Shown: positions 12,721 through 23,867 of the stretch, piece after piece
Layout: each line of letters begins with the position of its first letter
Position numbering within the stretch: position 1 is the stretch's first letter
Assembly: GCA_015501585.1 (NCBI GenBank)
Contig: JADNRY010000390.1
Location: 1-56,749, forward strand
Direction of reading: 5' to 3'
DNA length: 56,749 nt
Source: Rhodocollybia butyracea
Lineage: Eukaryota > Basidiomycota > Agaricomycetes > Agaricales > Omphalotaceae
Position numbers and translations under genes: made by a program
Notes under the pieces: model-generated
The model's input: only the letters and a program-made list of their open reading frames with translations
Databases searched by the model: none
Told to the model about the DNA's origin: nothing

Positions 12721-14255
12721 ATGCCTGCTCCTTCTATCAAGCTTAACAATGGTGTCGAGATTCCTGCTATCGGTCTTGGTATGTAAGATACTCAGAAGTG
12801 TCACTTTCTGAATTGCGTGACTTATTTCACCCCTGCAGGAACGTGGCAATCGAAACCGGAAGAAGTGGTCTCTGCTGTTTCTTATGCGTTGAAGGAAGCA
12901 GGATATAGGCATATTGATTGCGCCTGGTAATTCTCTAACGATCCATATCCCATCTTGATGATATTAAGTACTTTACCAGGGGCTACTCCAACGAAAAGGA
13001 AGTCGGACAAGGTATAAAACAGTCAGGTGTACCTAGGTCGGAGATCTTTGTAAGTCTGGATTTGCTTTTGAACTTTGAAGCTTGATCTCGAACGATTCTC
13101 CTGTATGGTCTGAAGATAACTAGTAAACTTTGGGGAACGTACCATTCTCGCGTTGAGGAAGCTCTCGACGAAACTCTGGCGAATTTGGGGACTGATTACT
13201 TGGATTGTATGTTCAGATTGTTCATCGCATTTCAATACTTTACTAACTGTAGATCTGCAGTGTATCTAATTCACTGGCCAGTCCCGATGAATCCCAAGGT
13301 GCGCTTCCCGAACAGGCTCAGGTTGAAATTCCAAGTGAAATAACCAACCGATAGGGCAATCATCCTACTTTTCCGACGTTGCCGAATGGCTTGCGTGACG
13401 TTGACCACTCTTGGAAACTGTCTGACACTTGGAAACAGATGGAAGCCATGGTGAAGAAAGGTGAGGGTCATGCTTATTTTACCGGGTTCCTGAGATATCC
13501 TTGGCTGAACGAATATGAAGGCAAAGTCAAGACGATTGGAATAAGCAATTTCTCAATCAAGAAGATGGATGAAATTCTTCCTACCGCGGAAATCATCCTG
13601 CCGTCAATCAAGTGCGTTGAACTGCATACGAAGCATATTGGCTATACTTACCTGAAACATAGCTAGAGCTCCACCCTTACAATCCTCAACACGAGTTGCT
13701 CTCCTATCTTCACTCCAAGGGGATAGTCCCCGAGGCATACTCGCCGCTAGGATCCACCAATTCACCGCTGCTCAAAGATGATGTTGTCGTCAGGATTGCA
13801 CAAAAACATTCCGTTCAACCCTCTGATGTCCTCCTCGGATGGCTTGGTAGGCTTCCCACAACTTCGGTAAGAATACAGCGCTCACTGAACTTTCTTTTTA
13901 CCAGTGGCTCACGACATCGTGGCTCTCCCGAAATCTGTTACCCCTTCCCGTATCGCATCCAATATGACGGGGACAATATCTGCTGTTGGGAAGCTTGACA
14001 AGGAAGATATCGTGGAACTTGATGGACTTGCTGCCTCCGGGAAGCAGAAGAGGTATGTGTATTTTTGTCCTTGGCTTTCATTTTTACCCAGACAACTCAA
14101 CCGCGATGCTTTTGTTTATGAAAGGTTTATAATGCCTCCATGGCGTAAGTAAAAAATTTCTATCCGCCTCTCGTGAGCTCATCGCTAATTCATCTCCAGC
14201 TGTCGACCTCGGATTTGACAATTGGACCGCACCTATGCCGACGGCGAAAGAATGA
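12721..14255 (+). CDS. Aldo/keto reductase, NAD(P)H-dependent
   Basis: Eleven exons: 12721-12778, 12839-12926, 12980-13049, 13116-13206, 13261-13298, 13355-13460, 13521-13615, 13663-13846, 13905-14052, 14125-14144 and 14200-14255. They sum to 954 nt, or 317 aa, normal for the family. The start is [20 protein letters not shown]. The tetrad residues are visible: Asp in HIDCAW, Tyr in GYSNEKEVG, Lys in ITSKLWG and His in [19 protein letters not shown] and [11 protein letters not shown] follow, and the C-terminus is [13 protein letters not shown]. Exon 10 is only 20 nt. The donor after exon 7 must be GTTGAA to keep the frame; the stronger GTGCGT three bases upstream would give a stop. Family members reduce sugar aldehydes and ketones in the cytosol. 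The neighbouring inositol oxygenase makes a glucuronate- or aldose-type substrate plausible, but the substrate is inferred. Confidence 0.9.
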
Positions 14256-15195
14256 ACAAGCAACGCAGCCTGGAAAGAGTATGATCGCGCTGAAAGTGTA
14301 CATTATCTTTTACAGAATCTATTCGAAAGCCTTATCCGAAGCTCATAACCTTCGATCTTGTCTCCGAAAACTTGAGTAACGATGGGAACGGCGTAAGTCA
14401 CCAAATGGGATAATCTGCAGTCTGACTGTCCAGGTGCGAGCGGCGACTACAAGGGTTGCTGTAATGTTCTCGACTTGGCCACTTGCAATAGAAACGGTTA
14501 AGTATTGCAGCTAAGATTGTTCTGCCAGGGTTCGTATAAACCTAAGTACGAAAGAATGATGGGATAGCCTTGAGCGCGTTGCAGAACTGTTGCTGACTAG
14601 TCGGAGGAGATGAACCGTTTAGATAGGCTTCAAAGTTCATAAAACATGAGAAAAAGCTCAGATACTGTACACGATGCAGTGCCTTCTCATTAACGATGTT
14701 ATCGTATGCACGATGAACATGGTTATCGAACTTGATCTGTATTGCTGTTACTGACAAAGCGCAGGCCTCTGTACGCAGGCAACTGTGATGTGAATCCTGA
14801 ATCCTGATTGGCAGTGATAAAGATTACCCTAATTACAGCCGTGCCTTGAGCACAGCGACACGTGGATTAACGCCGCACGTGGCAAAAATTGAACGGTCAA
14901 GAAACTCTTGTTTGAGCTTGTGTTTTACGATTACCCTTGATTTTCTAATATCTCCTCTTACACACTACCCGGTACAACTTACTTGATTTGTTCAGAAACA
15001 AAATGCGATTGGCGGAGCGTTACAGAGCGTTACCGTTGAATCTAATATAAATCATCAAACCTGCAAATGGCAAGCGGGCACCACTTGCAGATGTAATTGG
15101 AGATTTGCAGTACAAAAGGGCCTTTGCTCGAGTTTCTGTCCATTACTTTCCCCTCTCTTCTGTTTTCTCTCTTAGATTCTCGAACTCAACTCGCC
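14256..15195. other. Intergenic, probable promoter of inositol oxygenase
   Basis: No gene is supported. Two short minus and plus ORFs (14,173-14,379 and 14,542-14,757) lack domains. CT-rich pyrimidine tracts at about 15,145-15,175 precede the next ATG, as is common in fungal core promoters. Confidence 0.5.
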
Positions 15196-16455
15196 ATGCC
15201 TGCTCCTTTAACCCCCAACGCTGGCCGTCTCCTTGACGAGATTTCTGACAACATTGATCATGGTGTGTTATCTTCGCGACTTGTTGAACGCGATTAATCC
15301 TTTTCTAGTCAACGTGCTCAAAGGAAAAATATGGAACGAAGAATCGCAGTTTGACCAGGAGAAAGACAAAACCCAGTTTCGGGACTACGATGCTGCTTGT
15401 GACCGGGTCAAAAACTTTTACAAAGAGCAGCATGGTCAGTCTAACTTTCTAGTGGCGTACTTGACGTTGTTCTCATCATCGCCGATGTATAGAGAAACAA
15501 ACCGTTGAATTCAACATCAAAGCACGAGTGGCGTTCAAGAGCAAGCAACGCGCGCGCATGGGTATCTGGGAGGCGATGGAAATGCTCAACACGCTCGTAG
15601 ACGAATCCGATCCCGACGTGGGTTCATTTCCTTCCTGCATGTGCTCTTCTGTCACTGACAAGGCGCTGCAGACGGATCTTTCACAGATTGAGCACTTGCT
15701 GCAAACAGCTGAAGCCATCCGGCGTGATGGGAAGCCGGAGTGGATGCAGGTCAGTTTGTCAGGCGTTTGGGATCTGTGGCCGCCGTTTCCTTATTGAAAT
15801 TATCCTAGGTCACTGGGCTTGTACATGATCTGGGCAAACTATTAACCATCTTCGGATCGGAAGGCCAATGGGATGTCGTGGGGGTAAGCGCTATGTGCGA
15901 AGCTGTAGCCAACATGATTGACTGATGACCGGTTCCTCGTTGTCTACAGGATACCTTTGTTGTGGGGTGCAAATTTTCCGACAAGATAATCTACCCGCCC
16001 ACTTTCGAGGGGAACCCGGACTCCAAGGACGCGGTGTACAGCACCGAACATGGAATCTACGAGCCGCACTGTGGGTTGGATAATGTCATGCTGTCCTGGG
16101 GACACGATGAGGTGAGTTCAGAGGCTGCTAACCCGTACACTTCGGATTCACTGACTTGGGATCGCTCGGCATATTCTTTATCCTATAGTACTTGTATCAC
16201 GTCCTCAAGGATCAAAGTTCCCTTCCCGAAGATGCCCTCGCGATGATCCGGTACCACAGCTTTTACCCCTGGCACCGGGAGGGCGCGTACACCCATTTAA
16301 TGAACGAAAAGGATCACAAGTATCTTGACGCTGTTCGGGCGTTCAATCCCTACGATCTTTATAGCAAAAGCGATGGATCTTGTGATCCTGCCAAGCTGAG
16401 GCCGTACTACGAAGGCCTGATCGCGAAATTCTTCCCAACTGTGTTGGATTGGTAG
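15196..16455 (+). CDS. myo-Inositol oxygenase (MIOX)
   Basis: Seven exons: 15196-15262, 15309-15434, 15493-15617, 15672-15749, 15809-15883, 15950-16111 and 16189-16455. Together they are 900 nt and encode 299 aa; animal MIOX is about 285. The enzyme opens myo-inositol with O2 at a di-iron centre to give D-glucuronate. The expected iron ligands are visible: His in [13 protein letters not shown], His-Asp in VHDLGK, His in LSWGHDE, His in [11 protein letters not shown] and Asp in FNPYDLYSK. The 54-nt intron inside exon 3/4 is a multiple of three and open, but splicing restores the conserved DPDTDLSQ. The co-oriented aldo/keto reductase upstream could act on the glucuronate product (inference). 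A degraded DNA-level copy of the last exons, introns included, lies at 40,620-41,150. Confidence 0.96.
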
Positions 16456-16836
16456 TGGTAGGAGAATTACCCGCTACAGACATTGCGCCCGATGCGTGCC
16501 GCAGATGTAGGACTTTTCTTCAAGTGACTTGAGCGTTATTTTACTTTCAAACGCGCTGGCTGGCGATTAATCCTCGTAGTATTCTCTTAGGATTTCCTTC
16601 ACTTAGTATACTATACTTTCGATTAAGTTTTCTTCTTATAGCTGTACAAGCTTATACCTTACCAATTTCGTTGATCCTTCAGACTTTCTACTTTACTGGG
16701 ATCGATAGACGCTAGTAGATATTGTAGATCGGATAAGATAAGATAACATCGTGTAAAGTTTTCCGATTCCGAAACGTGCGTCCTCTTCAGTTCGTTCTTT
16801 TACCACAACCACCACCACCAACTTCGGCTAGCTAAA

Positions 16837-18163
16837 ATGAGTGCCGCTCCACCCGAAAGCACATTACCGTATCCTCCCATTCACAAGGACAAGAAATTTG
16901 TTGTACTCTCTGATTGGTTAGAAGCATTTTGAGGCGCTGCCAGCTTTCTACTTAAATTTTGAAACAGGGATGGCACGATAACGACGTACGATTCTAATGA
17001 CTGTAGGTTCTAGATCCTTTGATTCTTGGCGATCGACTGACTGGTTGTCTATCCACCTGTTCCATGCGTATACTATCCACTTTTGTCATTTTTGGTGAAA
17101 TATGACTAAAGACATGACGGATAACTTGGGCTTTGGCAGGGAGAGGAGGAGAGAGTTGAATATCGATATTTTAGAGGATAGGATAACGTTCCGGTGAGTT
17201 TCTCAACTTCAAGTTTGATTCTATATCCAAGTTTTGGTTCTTTGACGATTCGACTTATTGACTCGGTTGAATTCATAGAGACGCGTTTCGGGAGATGTTA
17301 GCTAGCGTTGTTGCGAAAGGGTATTCGTTTGAGGAATGTAAAGACATTTTACGGAAAAGTGGGTATTAGTTCTATTGAAACCTGAAGTGTTTGGAGCTTG
17401 AAGTGTGACTTGGGGCGCTGTTTACTTATGGCCTCTTCTTTCAGATATCAAGCTAGATCCTGGATTTAAAGAGTTCTATGCCTGGTGCAAGGCTAATGAT
17501 ATTCCTGTTATCATTGTTTCGAGGTATGTGTTTCGGTTGTCTAAATCTCCATGCGGCCGTGTGTTCCATGAGGTATATTGATTGAACATGCAGTGGAATG
17601 ACGCCTACCATTCGTGCAGTGCTCACTAATCTCGTTGGAGAAGACTCTGCGAACGAGATCGAGATTATATCGAATGACGTTGACATCAACCCCGATGGGA
17701 CTTGGGAGATCAAGTTTAGACATCCTACCAGGTAAGACAGATCCAAAACTCGGAATTAGCCTGAGGTTTATTTACGTGCTTTTACTTTTTTTCTCTCAGT
17801 GGTTTCGGTCACGACAAGTCCCAAGCCATCTTACCCTATCGCGATTTGGCGAATCCTCCGACCTTGTTTTTCTTCGGAGACGGGGTATCTGGTTTGTCCC
17901 TTCTCTTATGCATGCCCGACCATTAACCTTACCATCACCTCACTCTCTTCCGATCGCCATTAGATATGTCCGCCGCCAAACACGCCGACGTACTTTTCGT
18001 CAAAGAGAAGGACTACGGAGAGAACGACCTCGCGGCTTATTGCACGAAACTGGGAATCAAGCATATCTTGTTTAGCGACTTTTCGAAAGCGCTTCCTGTG
18101 GTGCAGGATGTTGTAAGGGGTGAGAAGAGTGTAAATGAGGTTTTGAGTATCGGGCATGCTTGA
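16837..18163 (+). CDS. HAD-superfamily phosphatase (PHO2/MtnX-like)
   Basis: Eight exons: 16837-16916, 16968-17002, 17112-17193, 17279-17358, 17445-17523, 17594-17731, 17800-17891 and 17964-18163. They sum to 786 nt, or 261 aa. HAD motif I is LSDWDGT, with the nucleophile and acid/base at Asp26 and Asp28. Motif II lies at VSSGMTPTIRAVL, and the terminal FFGDGVSDMSAAKHADVLF is the metal-binding motif III/IV. The protein resembles fungal YNL010W-type and phosphoserine/MtnX-like phosphatases, which hydrolyse small phosphate monoesters; the exact substrate cannot be read from sequence. It begins 380 bp after the MIOX stop in the same orientation and ends about 150 bp from the convergent membrane-protein gene. 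A degraded copy lies at about 41,700-43,040. Confidence 0.92.
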
Positions 18164-18311
18164 GTGCGATTGAATTGCTAGATCTATCTACTAATACTAG
18201 ACTTGTTACTATAGATTTCTTACAGGCCGGACCCTCTACGACGTGCTGGACTGAAAATAAACGTAAGGTTCGACCAATAAATATTAGAAAGATGAAGCGC
18301 CGACCTTGCGT

Positions 18312-20227
18312 TTAGTTTGGCATTCTGAACACTTTCCGCCGTGTCGTGCTCTTCTTCCCAAAAGCATCCACAGCCGTATCTTCCGCACAATACTGCAATC
18401 TCATAGCATCGTCGTCCTTTATCAGTGCCGAATCCACATTGGTATGCCTTGTCGCAGCCACCATCGCTGAAAAGTTTATATCGTCTGGATGATTATCTAC
18501 TCTCATGCACCATATCCCATAAACCGCCCCAATGCTGACAGCTAATATAGCCAGCCCATAGATCAACCAGAGTTTCCAAACAATGTAATGGTATTGGTTA
18601 TACGAAGGTAAAATTTGCATTTCCGCAAGAGTGGTGGGGGGTGACAAAGAAGGATATGTCAGGTTGGAGGCGATGGAGATGAAGGCAAGGGTGGTGTTGG
18701 TGAAGAGATCTGTGAGCCCTTGGCTTAAATTACCAGAGGGAGCGTTCAGATCGAATGACCACTGGTCCAGCGTGCTGTTCACGGAGAAGAGTGGGGTGAA
18801 CTGGGCGGACGTTGTTTCTCCGGCGTCGAGGAACGTCCCGGTATGACCATAGAAGGTCAAGTTCCCAAAGAACAAATCAACAAATGTTTCAGCCATGGCA
18901 TGGCTTGCTATGGCAAAGTTGGCGTCAGGCGAAAGGATCGAGCCACTATCGACCCAACTGGTGGCGCATGCGTCAAGCGTGCAGTTCGAAGGCGAGAGCG
19001 GGGAATTGTACGAGAGTATCTGCGAGGATGTGGTTTGGGTGTTATTGACAAACGTTGTTGTCGCAGAATACGTCGCATTCCAAAAGGTGCATGTTGAGCC
19101 TACAGGTGTGAGTTCTGAGCCTTGTAATGCTAGAGGGTTATAGAGACCAAAGTGGGGAATACAAGCAATCGTTAAATCGTAGATGGAGGTGTCTTCCCAG
19201 ATATTCACAAATGGCGCCACTGTCCGGTTGAGATTCGAGGTGGCGTTGTAAGTCCCGACGAAGTTCGCAGTGGCGTTCCATTGATTGAGATCGATTAAGA
19301 CTTCTAAATTCGTTCCATTGCCAGAGTCAGTCCCATTTCCTATGTTATCTGGTGAAAGATCGGTACATCGGAGCGCGGGTGCAGTGTAATTAAATGTGTA
19401 GGAGCAACTCAACGCCGAGATGCAGTCTCCCTCGGGTACATGCCATCCAGGTGCGACATTGGTCGTAGCAGCTACGTAGATAGCCTGTTTGAAAAGGCTC
19501 GATGGCTCCAAGTAGTTGAGAAATGTGTTCATGTTGGCAACACTAAGCGGATACATGGAAGACAGATCCAAGGAAGGGACCTGACCAGTCGTGGATGTAA
19601 CGGTACCGCTTTCAATGGTGAGTGTTCCGGGAACAAATACAGGAAGCAAGGCGAGAGACAGGTTCGTGACCGCAATCACAATAAGGGGCAGAATAAAGAA
19701 GACCTGGTAGCTAAAAGTGGCACGGAGCAAGGATGGGAGGCTGGAGAGCTTAAACAAGCGGTCAAGCTCGGGTAACGTATGCGAGCGATGTCCGACGTGG
19801 TACCAAACCTGCGTAAATTTTTTATGAGATCAGGGTGAACAAAAGACAGTTTAAAATGTACCGCATGCGTTAAGCTACAACTCATTGACACCCCAAGGGC
19901 AACCTGCACCACCTGGGGGAATGCGTTCTTTGCAGTTGTGATCCAAAACTGAGAATACATATTTGAACGCTTCCCACTCAGAAAGGCAAAGAAGATGTGG
20001 TTGCCAATCATAACCCCGATTCCCGCGAGTAACCCTCCAACGATTGCAAGTATGGACAGCCAGTTTGAACCAGAACTCGAAGGACGGAAGGTTGAATACT
20101 GCTGCAGGTCGCTGCTTGCTTTGCTCTCGGCTTCGGGCTTGTATGGGTCGTACTCGCCATCAGAGCCTTCCTGGTCAAGAAAACCTTGATGCGAATCGTC
20201 CACTGTTCTCATGGGTGCATAACTCAT
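18312..20227 (-). CDS. Multi-pass membrane protein, fungal, unknown function
   Basis: Two exons on the minus strand, 20227-19862 and 19808-18312, separated by a 53-nt intron, sum to 1,863 nt or 620 aa. The start is MSYAPMRTVDDSHQGFLDQ. Hydrophobic segments are LSILAIVGGLLAGIGVMIG (about residue 55-80), one near QVFFILPLIVIAVTNLSLAL, and a C-terminal one (LWLIYGLAILAVSIGAVYG). The roughly 350-residue middle part is rich in N-x-S/T sequons and Cys, so it is probably extracellular or lumenal and glycosylated. The cytosolic tail ends RRKVFRMPN. This topology is common in a lineage-specific family of fungal surface proteins, but I do not recognise a named member. The gene is convergent with the HAD phosphatase. 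Confidence 0.85.
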
Positions 20228-21934
20228 TGTCGGCCAGGCTACTAGAGCAACACAGTTTATCCAGTTTATCAGACAGGCGGTAAAGCTGTGAAGGAAACGG
20301 TACTGACTGAGACTTTTTGAATGAGATAACTGTTAGTAGTATGAAGGGCATGTTTTTGTCTTGATCTTTCAAGGCCTTTTATTACAGCGCCGGGCGGGAA
20401 GCATACACTGGAGCGCGCGTTTCATCTCATTCCTGATGGCCCACAAACCTGACGTGCTCAACACACCTCAACATCACACCAATCAATGGGAGTAAGCCTG
20501 GTAAGATGGGCACATGCCAGGCCCCCTCCCTGGATCTGGGCCTTTCTCAACATTGCGAGTATTTCTCTGTATTTCTAGGTATTTCTGTGAATAATTCTAG
20601 ATATTTTTCATAAGGAAGGCTAGCCTGATGTAAAGCTACCGGTAAGCCGCATGATAACAATCCGACGTTAAGTGCACCCTTTGCCAAGTCCAAGATATCG
20701 GGTCTGAGCTCACCGCTTGCCTGTTGCTGCCCATCCCTTGTCCTGACTCCGCGATTTTTTCCAGTAACTTGAATCATGGTACTGCTTATCTTACGTCTGA
20801 TTTTTTTTGAAACCTTATGTACTCTGAACGTTCGTTTGATGTTATGGGCAGTGGCATTCAGCACTCGATGCACTCATATGTTGGTGCTGCGAGTTTCTGG
20901 AAGGCTCTCAACATGTAACCTATATCCTCTTCAGTAGTGTATTCTTACCTTGTTCTAAGGCCTTGTTAGTGAACTACAAAATGCGCAGAATGTTATCATT
21001 GGAGACTGAACTTGGTCTCGATTGATGGCATGGGTGACGCTCACAAAAGACATCCAGAACTCAACTACAAGTCCCGGACTGTCCCAGAACATTGTTTTTG
21101 ATCTCTGGTATCTGCCGCCTGCAACTTCATACCAAGGAGTCAACGACTCATATCACCATCACAAATATAAGCATCCCTGCACCTCGAAGCAAGGTATTCA
21201 GCGCTTTAACGGGCTTCCGTCATCAATGAGCTCGTAGATGAAGCAACAACATGTTCATATCATGTACCGCAAGTATGTATCCGTTTCTCGCCTGTTTGTA
21301 CATCCCGAAGCGCGAATCGCGCAATCGTGCACATGGCGCACTACATACTGCTTATCCTACCGTGCCCTTTCAGCCTGGCAGAGCCTCTAGGTGCTTGTGT
21401 ATAGGGCTACGAAGAATGCGAGTTACGACAGATCTAAACCTGCCAATATCGTGCTCGAAGCCTCGGAGACAAATTTTTGTGCGACGTACAGTGTGATTCC
21501 AATCTTCTAACTTTAGGAATCAGCTTTCACGGTAGGCTTCATTGAGAAGCGGAGGCGAAAGCAGATGATCATTCCTATGATAGAGAGTAAACCGCTTTTT
21601 TTAGAGTTAACGAAGGAAGAGAGAGGCGAGGTAAGACTAGAGGTGATACTGGCATTGGACGGGATGCAAGGTGAAGAAGGGATCTAAACAAAGACATCAA
21701 TTGTCCGAGGGATATCAACCGACGAGCAACGAGCTAAGCAAATGTAACTCCATCTCAAGCCTTTGTCTTGTCCCGTAGCACAACAACAAACAACGAGCTG
21801 TGGAAACACAGTTCTGTTCTCGTAAGTCCTCCCCATCTCTCGTCCCTCTTCTCCCCTTCTACATCTCTCCCCTCATGTTCACATCCAAATCGCACACCCA
21901 GTCCATGCCGATGCTTCTGAACATTATGTAACCG
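20228..21934. other. No confident gene; segment with a degenerate copy elsewhere
   Basis: The left part is the upstream region of the membrane-protein gene. The 108-codon minus ORF at 20,547-20,873 has no recognised domain. The block 21,277-21,445 (GTATGTATCCGTTTCTCGCC and following) recurs in degenerate form in the same orientation at 39,477-39,660, so it predates that duplication. Confidence 0.4.
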
Positions 21935-22360
21935 AAAAGCTCGACGGGTTCAAAATCTTTTCGGATTCAAGTTTCCCTCTAATTCCCGTTTTCGAGGTGT
22001 TCCTTCGCACAGCACCACCAGAAATAGTGCTAGCACCAGACGTAGAAGTAGTAGCAGGAACAATTTTCCTCCCTCTCAGACGCCCTCAGCGCATCATCTG
22101 GGCTTAAGCCATTCTCGGAAGCCACAGAGCCATGACCCATGATGGATCCTCGCTCGTTGTGTACCACCCTTCGGCCGGTGCGTATGGCTTAAACAAGGGC
22201 ACAACGGAGGTCGGCAGCGTGGAGAGGGGAGAAACGGTGTGGGATACGAGAAATCTAGCATGAACTTGGCGAAGCAGTGAGCAGTGGCTCACTCAGATTA
22301 TAGCGCGTATGTACCGAAATGGGGAACCTCGTTGAGCTTGGTTGAGTCGTTGGTCCTATT
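21935..22360 (-). pseudogene. Coding-like relic, unidentified C-terminus
   Basis: On the minus strand one frame reads LRGRKIVPATTSTSGASTIS through RNTSKTGIRGKLESEKILNP to a TAA near 21,930. Upstream, in a different frame, lie RVVHNERGSIMGHGSVASEN and, further up, NDSTKLNEVPHFGTYA. The pieces look protein-like but are separated by a frame break near 22,090 and by stops, and no domain is recognised. This could be the end of a spliced gene with unresolved introns or a decayed gene. Confidence 0.3.
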
Positions 22361-22899
22361 CTGATACACGGATCGCTAAAGAGTCAGAAACAGTCTGAAA
22401 CCTGAACCGACATTGACAAAAAACGGGGATGAAGTCAAAGGGATGGCGAATACGCGGAAGAGAGCTGGAACGAATGTCTGAGAATGGTTCAACAAAACAA
22501 AACTAATGCTAACACAGAAGCGAGCATTCTGGAATGTAGATCCAACGTTCCTCTTACAACATTACACTCCCGTTCCCAGACGCATTCATCCTCCCTTGGA
22601 TCATCAATATTGTCAATGCCCGACGTTGGGACCAATTTCTTTGCTATTTGGAAACAACGCCGATAATATGGCTGTACGGGGTGGATGTCTGGACAAGCAG
22701 GGGACAGCTCTGGAGACGTATCACATACTCTCTTTGAACGTAATCGTGTCTGAGCTGTCCATAAGTCTTGCCAACCAGAGATATCAGCACAAATATTAAA
22801 ATCCGAGCTATGACTGGAGAATTCCTATGGCCATCCAATCCAATCCGATGTCCTAGCTCTAGCTCCCACAGTGGCGGCGGCAGCTCGTCGTTCAAGCAG

Positions 22900-23398
22900 T
22901 GCAATGAAGGCAACCGGACCAAACGAGTGATATCGAGTAGCCAGGTCTGGAGAGAGAGAGCTCAAAGCAAGGCTCGAAGTGGAGGAAAGAGAACGTGATT
23001 TTGAGATGCCAGTCACGTCAATGGGCACAGAAATGGAGGGGCAGAATTGAACTATGCTATGGCTCGCTTCGGTAACTTTCCCGCTCTGTCCACTTGTTCA
23101 CCCAAATACAGATAACCCAGCATTAGAATGTTCGAGCTTTCCAGTCTTCCTCCAAAAAACAGATATTGAAAGCACAGTGGACCAACTTGCGGAAAGGGAG
23201 ATGAACCAAACTGAACGAGCAGATTTATCGGCGTTGCCAGAGTCGTTGTATTTGCTCCGGCGGGTTTTCTCTCGAGCTGCAGGTGTGGAGAGCCTACAAC
23301 CCACTGGAGAACTAGTGAGCTGTAACAATGTTAGATAGGAATTGTGGGACGAGCTGAACGTACTGGAATCGAAACTTCGCACCACGTGAATAGTCTAT
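22900..23398 (+). other. Coding-like exons, unidentified (coiled-coil-like)
   Basis: Plus-strand frames here give charged helical text: GERELKARLEVEERERDFEM (about 22,950-23,010), then TDIESTVDQLAEREMNQTER with PESLYLLRRVFSRAAGVESL (about 23,160-23,310). Skipping a 24-nt GTGAGC...TAG stretch would give ELWDELNVLESKLRTT and a stop near 23,397. No family is recognised. A 24-nt intron is shorter than the others here, so the structure is doubtful. The locus ends about 100 bp before the MULE insertion site. Confidence 0.3.
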
Positions 23399-23510
23399 AC
23401 TACGGGGGAAAGAAATTTGTCGCCATGGCTAGGTATCGATTGTCTGTCACCAAACCAAAAGGGCTAGCTGGAAAGGCAGTTGTAGTGGACGGCATCGGAC
23501 GATCACTTAG

Positions 23511-23570
23511 GCGAAGCGAGTCGCCACAAAGTTTAGCTAAGCGTTGCATAAGCGATAACAGTTATCTTTT
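23511..23570 (+). repeat. Left TIR of the MULE
   Basis: Begins GCGAAGCGAGTCGCCACAAA and continues GTTTAGCTAAGCGTTGCATA. The first 41 bp match the inverted right end with about seven mismatches and no gaps; after that small indels are needed, but GTTATCTTTT and GCGCTTATT still align. Confidence 0.85.
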
Positions 23571-23867
23571 GCGCGCTTATTTCTTTCCGTTTCCGTTCGG
23601 GGCGGGAAGTCGTTGCGTCGCGTGAATTGCTCGATCGGGTTTGTGCGCCCTCCCCTCTTTAACCGCAATGCCATTGATTGACAGCAAGCTTCTAGGGTAT
23701 CACAAAATAAAATCCTGTCAGCCATTGTGAAACCTGAAAGGCCCGATACCGGCGAAGAGAATGCCTAGAAAGCTTTTATCTAGGTGATTGGGGCACTATT
23801 TTGCCCCATTCTTTTCTTTCTCTTTCCCTCTCACTACTCTTGATCGTCTCCGTCGCTTTCAGAACCC

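Noticed and set aside
18631..19775. Plus-strand ORFs opposite the membrane-protein gene
   Set aside because: They are antisense shadows. The minus frame has clear transmembrane segments, sequons and a clean intron.
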